From: Nerophis ophidion
Taxonomy: Eukaryota; Chordata; Actinopteri; Syngnathiformes; Syngnathidae
Length of the DNA stretch: 64,000 bases
Assembly (NCBI RefSeq): GCF_033978795.1
Contig: NC_084615.1
Location: forward strand, 31,241,719-31,305,718
Direction of reading: 5' to 3'
In this document: positions 21,756 through 33,382 of the stretch, piece by piece
How positions within the stretch are numbered: position 1 is the stretch's first letter
Layout: each line of letters starts with the position of its first letter
Made by a program: the position numbers and the translations under genes
Notes under the pieces: generated by a model
Seen by the model: only the letters and a program-made list of their open reading frames with translations
Told to the model about the DNA's origin: nothing
Database searches by the model: none

Positions 21756-23124
21756 CTAGGGTTGTACAGTATTAGTATAGTACCGCAATACCGCCTCTGA
21801 AAAGTACCGGTCCGCCGCAACAACCCCGTGCTCCTGTCGTCACGTTATGACTTTGCTGGTTTACGAGCAGACGACCATGTTCAGCAGTGCACAATCACAG
21901 AGTACTTACAAGCAGACACAGTGTGTAGACAGAAAAGGGAGAACGGACACATTTTGGCTTAAAAACTAACGATAAAGGTGAAGTCACTGAAACGCCCTCA
22001 GGAAGATGTGCTTTAGACATGGCTTGCTAGATAGCGGCTTAAGTCCAGCCCCAGTCGGCAGTGTTTTATCTACTTCTAAATCACTAATCCTCGCCTCATT
22101 GGCGAAAAATAAAGTGAGTTTCTTACAAGTATCATCCCTGTAGGACGAGGAATAGCTAAACATGTTTCACTACACACCGTAGCTCACTGGCGTCAAAATG
22201 TAAACAAATGCCATTGGTGGATCTACATCTAACATCCACTGTAATGATACCAAGTACACTAGCGTATCTAGTGCATCCATCCATCCATCCATCTTCTTCC
22301 GCTTATCCGAGGTCGGGTCGCGGGGGCAGCGGCCTAAGCAGGGAAGCCCAGACTTCCCTCTCCCCAGCCACTTCGTGTAGCTCTTCCCGGGGGATCCCGA
22401 GGCGTTCCCAGGCCAGCCGGTAGACATAGTTTTCCCAACGTGTCCTGGGTCTTCCCCGTGGCCTCCTACCGGTTGGACGTGCCCTAAACACCTTCCTCAA
22501 GAGGCGTTCGGGTGGCATAATTTTAGTAGTATCTAGTTGATACTACTAAAGTTACGTCAATATTTTTTGGCATCACAACAATATTATGTTTATAAACTCA
22601 TGAAATATGTCCCTGGACACATGATGACTTTGAATATGACCAATGTATGATCCCGTAACTACTTGATAACGGATTGATCCCTAAATTTGTGCTATCATCC
22701 AAAACTAATGTAAAGCAGCCAAACAACAGAAGAATAAGTGATTATTACATTTTAACAGAAGTGTAGATAGAACATGTTAAAAGAGAAAGTAAGCATATAT
22801 TAACAGTAAATGAATAAGTAAATTATTCATTAATTTTCTACCACTTGTCCTTCATAATTTTGACAAAATAATAGAATGGAAAATGACACAATATGTTACT
22901 GCATATGCCAGCAGCTTAATTAGGAGCCTGTGTTTGCTTACTAATAAAGACAAGTTGTCTTGTATGTTCACTATTTTATTTAAGGACTAAATTGCAATAA
23001 TAAACATATGTTTAATGTACCCTAACATTTTTTGTTAAAGTAAAGCCAATAATGCAATTTTTTTGTGGTGCCCTTTATTTAGTACAGAAAAGTATCAAAA
23101 TAATTTTGGTATCGGGACAACACT
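21756..23124 (+). mobile_element. hAT-like family M copy 1
   Basis: Ends CTAGGGTTGTACAG and GTATCGGGACAACACT, with 8-mers ACTATATT and ACTATACT (one mismatch) on either side. Other copies: 55155-56305 (reversed) and a 193 bp deletion form at 62833-63025. A LINE fragment is inserted at about 22268. Confidence 0.7.
22268..22518 (-). pseudogene. non-LTR retrotransposon ORF C-terminus (family Z) with (CATC)n tail
   Basis: On the - strand: MPPERLLRKVFRARPTGRRP, RGRPRTRWENYVYRLAWERL and VAGEREVWASLLRPLPPRPD. This end of the ORF is typical of a fish LINE. The tail is (ATGG)n, seen as CCATCCATCC on this strand. Copy 2 is at 57181-57517. It is 5' truncated and inserted in the hAT-like element. Confidence 0.8.
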
Positions 23125-24446
23125 ACTATACTCCAACCAGCATCCAGCAAAAACACGTCCACACTCCTGTCTGTGCCTCTGATTAGACATTTTGGTTGAT
23201 GGCCGCCATCTTTTTCAACCAATCTTGCTTGAATTTCACAGACGTGTGCTTTTCCGTTAAAAGTGTGTGCCAAATATTCTAGTGATTCGGCAGGTGTTGT
23301 GCAGAGTGTGTGAGAAATTTCAATTCAATCAGACCTGAGGGCAGACAGAGTAAACACAATTAAGGATGCATGTTTTGTCAAATTTTCATGTGCAGCTGTT
23401 TAGGACTAGTTAAGTTACAAATACATTAAGTCATTACTCACAAGTTATTTGTACGAATGATTGTACAGTAGTTATGCTTTGATTTTGTCTGTGCAACTGT
23501 CTCTCCTGTATTTTTGATTCCATTTCACACGAATAGAGCATGAGGTATGGTCAAACGAGAAGCCTTTTGTTGCACACTATCTCTTTCTTCACACTAATAC
23601 TTTGTTTGCAGTGTGTGTGGGTGTGAGAAGTCAAATTAGTCTTTTCAATGTATAGAACTGTAAATGGAGCTTTTATAAATACAGACATGCCTTGTGAATA
23701 CCCATTTGTCTTGAATGTGTGTTCTTATAGTTGTTATTTTCAGTGGATGTGCTAAAGTTGAAAAACTAAAAGCCTGCACTTGGCTAATGACTTGAGTCAC
23801 GACCAGCAACATGAATATTTTCTTTTGAGCTGCGATGTGTTGTCATTGTATGCTTGCCAATCATTTAGTGCATGTCACACACACACACGCACGCACGCAT
23901 GCACGCACACACACACACTTGCTTTTTATGTCTAATGAGTAGTTTCTGTTTTTAGTATTCAAAGGAAAAAGGCACTACAAAAAACGTGCATCGGCACACT
24001 AAAAAAATAAGACGTTAAAAGCCTTCTGGCTGTAACTGAGCGCCTTGACTATTTGGATAAAATACTCTTCTCATTTGTTTGTTTCTGTTTCGTGCTTCAA
24101 CTCAATGATCTTCTGACAGATGTCCTTTTTTCATTCTTTAATTGCATGCAGAGTCCCACAGAGATACTTTCTATGACCTCTCCGTAATGTATGAATGATG
24201 CACACATCTTACATGTCAGTAGATAACACACTAAAATGTCTTTACATTCTCACATATCGTGTCTTACTAACAGTGGGCACTAAATTTGACAGAAGAGTTT
24301 TTCTCCAATCAAAATTGGCACAATCCAAATTGTGAACATGCTTTTTTTTTTGCCATAGCAGAATATGATAAAGCGTATGTAGCACTTGGCTACACTGTAA
24401 CCATGGTGGGATCATACAACCTTATGTAAAGGTATAATTATAACTA
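23125..24446. other. intron; (AC)n/(GCAC)n microsatellite only
   Basis: The ACAC/GCAC microsatellite is at 23877-23919. The rest looks single-copy, with no transposon ends and no exon. Confidence 0.5.
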
Positions 24447-24722
24447 CAAACTCCACTTCCATATGAGTTGGGAAATTGTGTTAGATATAAATATAAATGG
24501 AATACAAATCATTTTCAACCCTTATTCAGTTGAATATGCTACAAAGACAACATATTTGATGTTCAAACTGATAAACATTTTTTTTTTGCAAATCATTACC
24601 TTTAGATTTTGATGCCAGCAACACGTGACAAATAAGTTGGGAAAGGTGGCAATAAATACTGAGAAAGTTTAGGAATGCTCATTAAACACCTTTTTGGAAC
24701 ATCCCACAGCTGTGCAGGCTAA

Positions 24723-26442
24723 TTGGGAACAGGTGGGTCCCAAAAAATGCTCAGTCTTTCACAAGAATGGATGGGGCGAGGTACACCCCTTTGTCCACAA
24801 CTGCGTGAGCAAATAGTCAAACAGTTTAAGAACAACGTTTCTCAAAGTGCAATTGCAAGAAATTTAGGGATTTCAACATCTACGGTCCATAATATCATCA
24901 AAAGGTTCAGAGAATCTGGAGAAATCACTCCACGTAAGCGGCATGGCCAGAAACCAACATCGAATGACCGTGACCTTCGATCCTTTAGACCAATGGTTCC
25001 CAAACTTTTGCAGGCTGGCGCCCCCTTGGCTCCCCAGTGAATTCCTAGCGCCCCACCCCCCCCCCCAGACACATATGGAAACAAACGAATCTTTCTTGAT
25101 ATTTAGTATGCTGCAATTTGAAAAGAGAAAGGTTAAACACAAATGTGTATTTCACAAATAAAACCCAATTTAGTAAACCAATTTATTTTTTAGCAGTTTT
25201 AACTGTTTCAGCAACATAGAATGGTAAATACCACCCTAACCAGCTCAACACAACACGGCGCGTTCTGGCGAGTCCCCAATTTCATGTTGACTTGAACTCA
25301 AGATGATGTTGACCACCAGAATGCGGTTTTTATTATAAGATACAATTCTGAACATTACAAGCTTGAAATTACAAACCTAAGCTTTTGCTTTTGTAGTCTA
25401 TGCTGTCGGATCTGACTGGGCCAGAGCGGCGTGTGGTAACCGGACCCTGATGCGTCGTCCACTGATTCGTCCTGCTGCACGTGTTGTGTACAAATCGTCA
25501 AAAAACGTTCGAACTTCTGACTTCGACTTCGGACTGCCGCCCCCCTACCGCCCCCTTCTTCCTCACCGCCCCCCCAGATCTTTCCACCGCCCCCAGGGGG
25601 GCGGTACCGCCCACTCTGGGAACCACTGCTTTAGACGGCACTGTATCAAAAACCGACGTCAATCTCTAAAGGATACCACCACATGGGCACAGGAACACTT
25701 CAGAAAAACACTGTCACTAAGTACAGTTCGTCACTACATCCGTAAGTGCACGTTAAAGCTCTACTATGCAAAGCAAAAAGCCATTTATCAACAACATCCA
25801 GAAACGCCGCCGGCTTCTCTGGGCCCGAGATCATCTAAGATGGACTGATGCAAAGTGGAATAGTGTTATGTGGTCTGACAAGTCCACATTTCCAATTGTT
25901 TTGGAAATATTCGACATCGTGTCATCCTGACCAAAGAGGAAGCGAACCATCCAGACTGTTATCGATGCAAAGTTCAAAAGCCAGCATCTATGATGGTATG
26001 GGGGTGCATTAGTGGCCCAGGCATGGGTAACTTACACATCTGTGAAGGCACCATTAATGCTGAAAGATACATACAGGTTTTGGAACAACATATGCTGCCA
26101 TCTAAGCGCCGTCTTTTTCATGGACGCCCCTGCTTATTTCAGCAAGACAATGCCAAGCCGCATTCAGCACGTGTTACAACAGCGTGGCTTCGTAAAAAAA
26201 AAAGAGTGCGGGTACTTTCCTGGCCCACCTGTAGTCCAGACCTGTCTCCCATGGAAAATGTGTGGCGCATTATGAAGCGTAAAATACGACAGCGGAGACC
26301 CCGGACTGTTGAACGACTGAAGCTCTACATAAAACAAGAATGGGAAAGAATTCCACTTTCAAAGCTTCAACAATTAGTTTCCTCAGTTCCCAAACATTTA
26401 TTGAGTGTTGTCAAAAGAAAAGGTGATGTAACACAGTGGTGA
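24723..26442 (+). pseudogene. Tc1-like transposase gene broken by a hAT insertion
   Basis: The N-terminal part (24723-24990) has a helix-turn-helix: LREQIVKQFKNNVSQSAIAR, NLGISTSTVHNIIKRF. After the 638 bp hAT insert the frame resumes with TTWAQEHFRKTLSLSTVRHY and YIRKCTLKLYYAKQKAIY, to a stop near 25848. A third open part, 25990-26442, carries VWGCISGPGMGNLHICEG, FQQDNAKPHS with the second Asp and SPDLSPMENVW with the Glu. The first Asp motif lies in the damaged stretch between them (WSDKS in another frame). Stops and frameshifts make it inactive. Confidence 0.82.
24991..25628. mobile_element. hAT MITE inserted in the Tc1 transposase
   Basis: Ends CAATGGTTCCCA and TGGGAACCACTG are inverted repeats; the 8-bp duplication CTTTAGAC is exact (24983-24990 and 25629-25636). 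The interior near 25530-25620 is C-rich with repeated CCGCCCCC. No transposase ORF. Confidence 0.92.
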
Positions 26443-26622
26443 ACATGCCCTTTCCCAACTACTTTGGCACGTGTTGCAGCCATAAAATTCTAAGTTAAAT
26501 ATTATTTGCACGAAAGAAAAAAAAAGTTTATGAGTTTGAACATCAAATATCTTGTCTTTGTAGCATATTCAAATGAATATGGGTTGTAAAGGATTTACAA
26601 ATCTTTGTATTCCGTTTATATT

Positions 26623-27187
26623 TGTCAGGCTTTCCCCTGACAGTTTGTCTATGTTTTAGTTTTTTCCTCTGCATTTGTCTTTATTTCCTCTGTGTTTAGT
26701 ATCTCCTGTCTTTAGTTCCTGTCAAGTGCTCTTATTTTGGTTCAGCTTCCTGTTTGTCTCCCTGTGTGCTGTTGTCACCTCATCTGCGGCTGATTGGCAC
26801 CTGGCCACACCTGTAGTCAATCAGCCCGCTCCTATTTGTACCCACTTTGTCTTCCAGTCAGTGCTGGATCATTGTCGTTGCCACATGTCGCTCCTGTTGT
26901 TGTTGTCGTGTCAATGTCATTTTCTACTTGTCATTCCTACTGGTCGTGTGAATGCAGCGTAGCGGTAAGCTATATTTGATAGATGTTTTGTAGCTTACTG
27001 TTTTTTGTTCCCTGCTTCCGATTAGTTTGTTCATAGCCCTTAGTGTGTTATATCCGCCCATGTGCGTGCTTTTTGTTTGTACCCTTTTGGTTTTGTTTTC
27101 GTCTTAGTATTTCATTAAATATGTTTTCACATTCCATGCCTGCCTCCATCTCTGCATCTTGGGGTTCGTCACCAAATAACTCTGACA
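26623..27187 (+). mobile_element. solo LTR of an LTR retrotransposon
   Basis: 565 bp beginning TGTCAGGC and ending CTCTGACA, with a 4-bp duplication TATT (26619-26622 and 27188-27191). TG...CA ends and a 4-bp duplication fit a Gypsy-type LTR. CATTAAATATG near 27112 could serve as the polyadenylation region. There is no internal gene and no second LTR, which fits recombination between two LTRs. Confidence 0.75.
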
Positions 27188-27234
27188 TATTTACATCTAT
27201 CACGATTTCTCAACTCATATGAAAACGGGGTTTG

Positions 27235-27963
27235 TATTTTATAGGCAAATTATCTACGGTGGAGAGTTGGGGTCAGGGGGGATACTCCTGGTGGGGGCAT
27301 GACCGAAAATATTTGCGAAGCAATTAAATATAAGTTACATTCATTCTTGAAATAAGCAGACATGTATTTACATTTTGTAAAATCATAAGATGTTATGCTA
27401 ATTGTAATGAGTACACAAGCAACAACTTAAGCTGCTAAAACTGTGTCAAATAATTAAAAAAAAAATGATTACAGACTATGTGGCTCATTTTCTTGCACTC
27501 ATTTTGTCTCATTTGCAAATCTGTGTCTGTGCTGCAGGCAGTGCTATTCACGCAACACATCCATATGGTGCTGGAGTCTTTATTTAGCCTTCGAATGGCT
27601 TGAATGCAAAAGGAGTCCCACTAGAGAGTGAGAGGAAAGTGGAGCAATTTTACACATCCCAAATATAAAACATTTGACAGGATCCTCGCCGCTGAACCAC
27701 TGATACAGGCTAATACACAGATGCTCACCTCACAAAAACCCTGGAGGTGCGGTTGTGTAATAGACGGGGAGTAGATGCGAACACCCACATCCAAAAAAAG
27801 CTCAGTCACTTTTTTAGATAAGATCTAATATAGCATTAGTATGAGTGTAGACATTGCTCAGGGAGGTTCACGTCTTTATGGACAGGGAGCATCTAAAGGC
27901 CATTTTATAAAAAATACAATTGTACATTTAAGTGACGTCTCTTCTCTGACTGTGTCTGTGCAG
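27235..27963. other. intron upstream of the first recognised utrn exon
   Basis: Apparently single-copy. A pyrimidine-rich tract ends in the acceptor CAG at 27961-27963. The dystrophin exon 55 equivalent was searched for by eye and not seen anywhere upstream. Confidence 0.6.
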
Positions 27964-28136
27964 GACATCCAGGCTGAGATCGACGCCCACAATGACATCT
28001 ACAAGAGCGTGGACGGAAACAAGTCAAAGATGGTCAAAGCGCTGGGAAGCTCGGAGGAAGCGGTGTTTCTTCAGCACAGGCTGGATGACATGAACCACCG
28101 CTGGAGCGACCTCAAGGCCAAGTCGGCCAACATACG
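27964..28136 (+). CDS. utrn: utrophin internal exon (equivalent of dystrophin exon 56)
   Basis: Utrophin is the large dystrophin paralogue that links cortical actin to the dystroglycan complex; this exon lies in its spectrin-like rod. The exon reads in frame 0 from GACATCCAGGCTGAG (DIQAE) and gives 57 codons plus two bases. It contains DIQAEIDAHNDIYKSVDG, KMVKALGSSEEAVFLQHRL and DDMNHRWSDLKAKSANI, which is the last part of one helical repeat with the usual conserved W. These blocks match human utrophin as I remember it better than dystrophin. The acceptor is a pyrimidine tract followed by CAG at 27961-27963; the donor is CG|GTCAGT at 28137. The length of 173 bp equals dystrophin exon 56. The ORF continues open upstream of the acceptor, but that part (27841-27963) is intron. 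Exon GC is visibly higher than the flanking intron. The split last codon (CG+A) gives Arg with the next exon. Confidence 0.94.
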
Positions 28137-28304
28137 GTCAGTGGAAACATGATTTTATTGTGAAAGACAACTGTGCCTAACTTATCCAAACATGCCTTTA
28201 TTGGCCTAAAATAGAACATTAAGGGGATATAACACACAAAATGTTGCCAAAACAATCCCTGCTCAAAAAGATCTGCAAAAACTGCATTATGAAATGCTGT
28301 GAAA

Positions 28305-28334
28305 ATATGGAAGTAGAATTGTCTCACATCAACT

Positions 28335-28342
<8 letters not shown>
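28305..28342 (+). repeat. left arm of a 38-bp inverted repeat framing 28305-30046
   Basis: ATATGGAAGTAGAATTGTCT continues to 28342. Its reverse complement is at 30009-30046 with two mismatches in 38. Between the arms lie the (AC)n tract, a Tc1 arm and a long inverted repeat. Confidence 0.75.

Positions 28343-28426
<84 letters not shown>
28342..28426. repeat. (AC)n microsatellite, about 85 bp
   Basis: An uninterrupted AC dinucleotide tract that runs directly into the Tc1 terminal repeat, whose first CA is shared with it. Confidence 0.97.
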
Positions 28427-28428
<2 letters not shown>

Positions 28429-28929
28429 GGGGCAAACAAGTATTTAGGCAGCCACTGATTGTGCAAGTTCTCCCACTTAAAATGATGACAGAGGTCTGTA
28501 ATTTTCATCATAGGTACACTTCAACTGTGAGAGACAGAATGTGAAAAAAAATCCAGGAATTCACATTGTAGGAATTTTAAAGAATTTATTCGTAAATTAT
28601 GTTGGGAAATAAGTATTTGGTCAACCATTCAAAGCTCTCACTGATGGAAGGCGGTTTTGGCTCAAAATCTCACGATACATGGCCCCATTCATTCTTTCCT
28701 TAACACGGATCAATCGTCCTGTCCCTTTAGCAGAAAAACAGCCCCAAAGCATGATGTTTCCACCCCCATGCTTCACAGTAGGTGTGGTGTTCTTGGGATG
28801 CAACTCGGTATTCTTCTTCCTCCAAACAAGACGAGTTGAGTTTATACCAAAAAGTTTTATTTTGGTTTCATCTGACCACATGACATTCTCCCAATCCTCT
28901 GCTGTATCATCCATGTATCCATTTTGGTA
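28425..28929 (-). mobile_element. Tc1-like family A, single arm
   Basis: The element starts CAGTGGGGCAAACAAGTATT. On the - strand (28621-28914) it reads ENVMWSDETKIKLFGINST, VKHGGGNIMLWGCFSAKG and GAMYREILSQNRLPSVRALN. As in the 7075 copy, homology ends at TCCATTTTGG (28920-28929). TIR and middle only; no second Asp or Glu. Confidence 0.82.
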
Positions 28930-28930
28930 T

Positions 28931-30008
28931 GATATGATATTAATACGTATGCATATATTAATAAATATACAAATATAAATACAAATGTGATATACAAATA
29001 TATAAATGTGTATAAATAAATAAACGTGTATTTGTAAATATATGTTTACGATTTGAAAATATATAAAAACTAAAATGTAAATATATAAATTGTGACATAC
29101 AAATAAATCAAGAATTGGTATAAATAAATGTGTATTAGTAAATATATTTTTGACATTTGAATATAAATATGCTTGATTTTGTATTTGTATTGAATTTGCA
29201 TATGTGGATCGCTTTTTTGCGTTTGTGTCGATGAGACATTCCTCCCCTAAACCAGATGCACAAATAAATGTGACCTACACACTCCCCTGAGCAACCAGCA
29301 GAGGGCACTGCATCCAGAACGGTCTCCATCACAGTGCATTATATGCAAAATGCCCGGAGTTCTCAGCACAAAAACAATCCATGTCTTTACAGAGAAATCG
29401 CACTAAGGTTCTGAGCCTGCTAACGTTAGCGTTGTATTAGCTAATGCTAATTAATCCGGTTAATATAAAAGACTGTGCTAACTGCTTATTTTACTGTATC
29501 AATACCGTTTAATGACCTTTTCCCGATGTAGATACTGATCTCTTATCAGTGCAATATTTGTTAAATCATCATCATATAGCAATCATCATATGACCCTCCT
29601 TAGTGTGTCTCTGATTGGCTCGCCAGTGTCTGACCATGTCTATGCTCCGGCTGCATTGCCCTCTGCTGGTTGTTCAGGGGAGTGTTTAGGTTGCATTTAT
29701 TTTTGCATCTGGTTTGTGGGAGGAATGTCTCATCGACACAAAAGCAAAAAAGCAATCCACATATGCAAATACAAAATCAAGCATATTTATATTCAAATCT
29801 CAAAAATATATTTACAAATACAAGTTTATTTATACAAACTCTTGATTTATTTGAATGTCACATTTTTGTATTTATACATTTTATTTGTATATATTTTCAA
29901 ATCTCAAAAATATATTTACAAATAGGCGTTTATTCCCACAAATGATTTATTTAATCGTATATTACATTTGTATATTTATTAAAATATCCAAATGTATTAT
30001 CATATTGA
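28931..30008. repeat. AT-rich foldback element with arms of about 350-400 bp
   Basis: The left arm (to about 29330) and right arm (from about 29648) are inverted copies: GAGCAACCAGCAGAGGGCA (29289-29307) pairs with TGCCCTCTGCTGGTTGTTC (29657-29675), and GTCGATGAGACATTCCTCCC (29227-29246) with GGAGGAATGTCTCATCGAC in the right arm. The outer arms are tracts of TATAAATA and AAATATAT type. The loop 29335-29645 has no ORF. It is probably a nonautonomous DNA transposon; the class is unknown. Confidence 0.75.
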
Positions 30009-30046
30009 TATATATATGTTGAAGTGAGACAATTCTACTTCCATAT
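30009..30046 (-). repeat. right arm of the 38-bp inverted repeat
   Basis: This arm contains GTGAGACAATTCTACTTCC. See the left arm at 28305-28342. Confidence 0.75.
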
Positions 30047-31650
30047 AAATAGCATGCCAGACTGTTAGTGAGTGACATGGTTTTCCCTCATAAACGGTAT
30101 ACTTTTCAAATTTTACTAATCGTCAACGCTCCAGTTTACACCTCTATTCTATCAACCACAACTACCATCGGTCTATAATAGGCCTGAGCAATAACTCCCA
30201 TCAAATCGATATATTTTTGCTGACGATTTTAAAAATAAAAAAGTAAATGTTTTATCCTTTTGCTCCAGCATATTATTTTCCCCCAGGAGCTCCACATACA
30301 GAAACATAACAGCTGCTTACGCGAATGAGAGCAAGTAGTATGTTCCAAAGAAAAGAATAATGTCATTATTTTGCATTTGCGACATCAGACGTAGACCAAG
30401 TGAATGCAAGTTGCAAAATTTCTTTAAAAAGCAGTAGCACTACAAACTTATTCCAGCATTTGAAACAAAGGCATATATCGGAGTGAGGAAAGTACAACTC
30501 TTTAAGAGGTGACAATTGTTGATACTTTAACTTAACAACAAACAAAAAACTATATTATAAGAAATGAGCACAATTAAAAGCTATCACTAAAGTGGTCGCC
30601 CTGCACAATTATATTGTAAAGCTGTGGTTCCCAATAACCATAAATTAGCAGAAAACCTGAATTTTTCCACTTATTAGAACTATACACCCCTCTCAAGTTT
30701 ACAGAAGAGAATATTTAAGTTTGCACTTAAGTAATCTCATTGTTGGAGTTTGTTTGCATGCAATGTGCAATACTACATTTCTGTTTACCAAAGTATTTTA
30801 TTCAAATTAGAAGTTTTGCTACACAGAGAAAGCTTTTGATTTAGTTTTTTGAAAATGATTTTAGACAAAGTACAATTTATATATGTTCTAAACTGAACAA
30901 CTTAGAGAGTAAGGTGGAGTGTTCATGCCTCTGTAAGTTGTGGCATTGTTTCTCTTCTGTCTTTCTTCTTTCAAACCTTTTTTTTTTTTTTTTTAAATCC
31001 AAGTCAAAGCAAAACATGTTTTGAATGATCTCTCCCGTTTGTATTCATTGGTTTCTTTAAAATGTAAGAAAACATTTTCAGTGAAAAAAATGATTATGTT
31101 ATTTTTAGGCCTTTTTTCCCAAGCCAAGTCTAATGCCACCAAGCCAAAAACATTGGCTCTGGCTGGAGGCAACCTTCTGATATATTTTTTTGTATGCTGC
31201 ATTTGAAGTATCATTAGTCGTCGGCAGCTCTGCATGCGCTCTAACATGTCGGTCATGCCACTTAGTTGTGGTGTGAATCTCATGCATGTAGCTCAATAAT
31301 TATGTAAGCTGTCCTTTCAACTCCCATTTTAATCAACCAGTGAGTTGCTGGAGCTCCATCTTTCCCATGTAAAAGTCATTGAGTTAGTCCTAGTCAAAGG
31401 CCTCCCTGGTTCATTAACTCACCACTTTGCATGTTATTCATAATATATGAGCCTTAAGCGATTGCATCATTCACTGTGCTCACTCCATAAAAGTCGACAT
31501 AGATATCCATTTTTTCCTTTATAGAGCATGAGTCGCGTGTTTGTGGAATATTTATGGGCTATTAGATAATTCACCCTCTATGTTTCAATATGTTCGCTGT
31601 GGCGGTTAATGGATGAATATGGATGAAGTAAATAAATAAATATATATATA
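30047..31650. other. intron, apparently single-copy
   Basis: A poly(T) run at 30978-30994 and scattered AT-rich DNA. A 96-codon antisense frame at 30993-31283 has no recognisable motif. The stretch 31290-31560 has more even composition and could contain conserved noncoding sequence. Confidence 0.4.
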
Positions 31651-32571
31651 CAATGGGGCAAAAAATATTCAGGCACCGATTGTGCAAGTTCTCCCACTTA
31701 AAATGATGACACAGGTCTGTAATTTTCATCATAGGTACACTTCAACTGTGAGAGACAGAATGAGAAAAAAAATCCAGGAATTCACATTGTAGGAATTTTA
31801 AAGAATTTATTTGTATATTAGGGTGGAAAATAAGTATTTGGTCAACCATTCAAAGCTCTCACTGATGGAAGGAGGTTTTGGCTCAAAATCTCACGATACA
31901 TGGCCCCATTCATTCTTTCCTTAACACGGATCAATCGTCCTGTCCCCTTAGCAGAAAAACATCCCCAAAGCATGATGTTTCCACCCCCATGCTTCACAGT
32001 AGTTATGGTTTTCTTGGGATGCAACCTAGTATTCTTCTTCCTCCAATAACGATAAGTTGAGTTTGTACCAAAAAGTTCTATTTTGGTTTCATCTGACCAC
32101 ATGACATTCTCCCAATCCTCTGCTGTATCATCCATGTATCCATTTTGGTATAAACTCAACTCGTCGTGTTTGGAGGAAGAAGAATACTGAGTTGCATCCC
32201 AAGAACACCAAACCTACTGTGAAGCATGGGTTTGGAAACATTATGCTTTCGGGCTGTTTTTCTGCTAAGGGGACAGGACGATTGATCCGTGTTAAGGAAA
32301 GAATGAATGGGGCCATGTATCGTGAGATTTTGAGCCAAACCCTCCTTCCATCAGTGAGAGCTTTGAATGGTTGACCAAATACTTATTTTCCACCATAATT
32401 TACAAATAAATTATTTAAAATTCCTACAATGTGATTTCCTGGATTTATTTTTCATTCTGTCTCTCGCAGTTGAAGTGTACCTATGATGAAAATTACAGAC
32501 CTCTGTCATCATTTTAAGTGGGAGAACTTCCACAATCGGTGGCTGACTAAATACTTTTTTGCCCCACTGTG
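31651..32571. mobile_element. Tc1-like family A hairpin derivative, copy 1
   Basis: Two terminal regions face each other (CAATGGGGCAAAAAATATTC at the left, TTTTTTGCCCCACTGTG at the right). The left half carries antisense transposase (31842-32159), the right half sense transposase (32160-32374). The junction is at CCATTTTGGTATAAACTCAA near 32150, where the bases TTTTGGTATA are shared by both joined segments. Arms match over about 400 bp, so the DNA could fold into one long hairpin with an asymmetric loop. Confidence 0.88.
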
Positions 32572-32573
32572 TA

Positions 32574-32587
32574 TATGTATATATGTA

Positions 32588-32618
<31 letters not shown>

Positions 32619-32622
32619 TTAC
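32574..32622. repeat. (TA)n / (GTATATAT)n microsatellite
   Basis: TATATGTATATATG units then (TA)n, abutting the right end of the Tc1 hairpin element. Confidence 0.9.
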
Positions 32623-32640
32623 ACTTGTAAAGAACATAAT

Positions 32641-33170
32641 GTCATGGCCATCTCGAGTTTCCAATAATTTCTACAACTCCTATTTTTTTGTGATTGAGTG
32701 ATTGGAGCACATACTTGTTGGTCACAAAAAAATATTCATGAAGTTTGGTTCTTTTAGGAATTTATTATGGGTCTACTGTAAATGTGACCGAATCTGCTAG
32801 GTCAAAAGTATACATACATCAATGTTAATATTTGGTTACATGTCCCTTGGCAAGTTTCACTGCAATAAGGCGCTTTTGGTAGCCATCCACAAGCTCCTGG
32901 TTGAATTTTTGACCACTCCTCTTGACAGAATTGGTGCAGTTGAACTCAATTTGTTGGTTTTCTGACATGGACTTGTTTCTTCACCATTGTCCACATATGC
33001 TCAATGGGGTTTAGCTCAGGACTTTAGGAAGGCCATTCTAAAACCTTAATTCTAGCCTGATTAAGCTGTTCCTTTACCACTTTTTACGTGTGTTTGGGGT
33101 CATTGTCCCGTTGAAACCCCCAGTGTGCTATAAACTTCTGAGACCATTTGTCAGCATCCCATTTCTGACA
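32641..33170 (-). pseudogene. decayed Tc1-like element, family W (transposase C-terminal remnant)
   Basis: Read on the - strand, 33110 down to about 32830 contains a Tc1 C-terminal half: a block GACAATGACCCCAAACACAC for DNDPKHT with the second catalytic Asp, then a region for PLSICGQW in place of P-E-x-x-W, and KRLIAVKLAKGHVTKY near the end. Stops break every frame. No terminal repeats were identified with confidence. Confidence 0.65.
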
Positions 33171-33382
33171 CCATTTGTTGGAGGACTTACAGGTGGAGTC
33201 CACTTAACTTGGCCCTACTGGTTTAACATAGTAATGTAGAGTCCTTTCAACTCCTGACACAATTTGCCCGCATCCCACTTCTGACACCATTTGTCATAAA
33301 AGCTCACTATTCCAATGCTGTGTTTAATGGGTGGTTTCAAACTTGATACTAATGTTTCGAAACGGATGCTACACATTGACAG
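33171..33382. other. intron end with a poor splice acceptor
   Basis: The stretch contains two similar segments (CATCCCATTTCTGACACCATTTG at about 33155 and CATCCCACTTCTGACACCATTTG-like at about 33271). The last 25 bases before AG at 33381-33382 are purine-rich. Confidence 0.6.

Larger units (their letters stand above)
24447..27234 (+). mobile_element. Tc1-like transposon family B copy 2, interrupted twice
   Basis: TA flanks both ends; termini CAAACTCCACTTCCATATGA and its inverted partner at 27215-27234. Without the two insertions (24991-25628 and 26623-27187) the element would be about 1.58 kb, a normal Tc1 length. It keeps the DNA-binding part that copy 1 lacks. Confidence 0.88.

Noticed and set aside
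27841..27963. ATG at 27841 as the start of the first exon ORF (103 codons)
   Set aside because: The frame is open by chance through the intron. The acceptor at 27961-27963 and the dystrophin-like 173 bp length show that the coding part starts at 27964.
28241..28511. His/Thr and Cys/Val repeat proteins over the (AC)n tract
   Set aside because: These are simple translations of the dinucleotide repeat.
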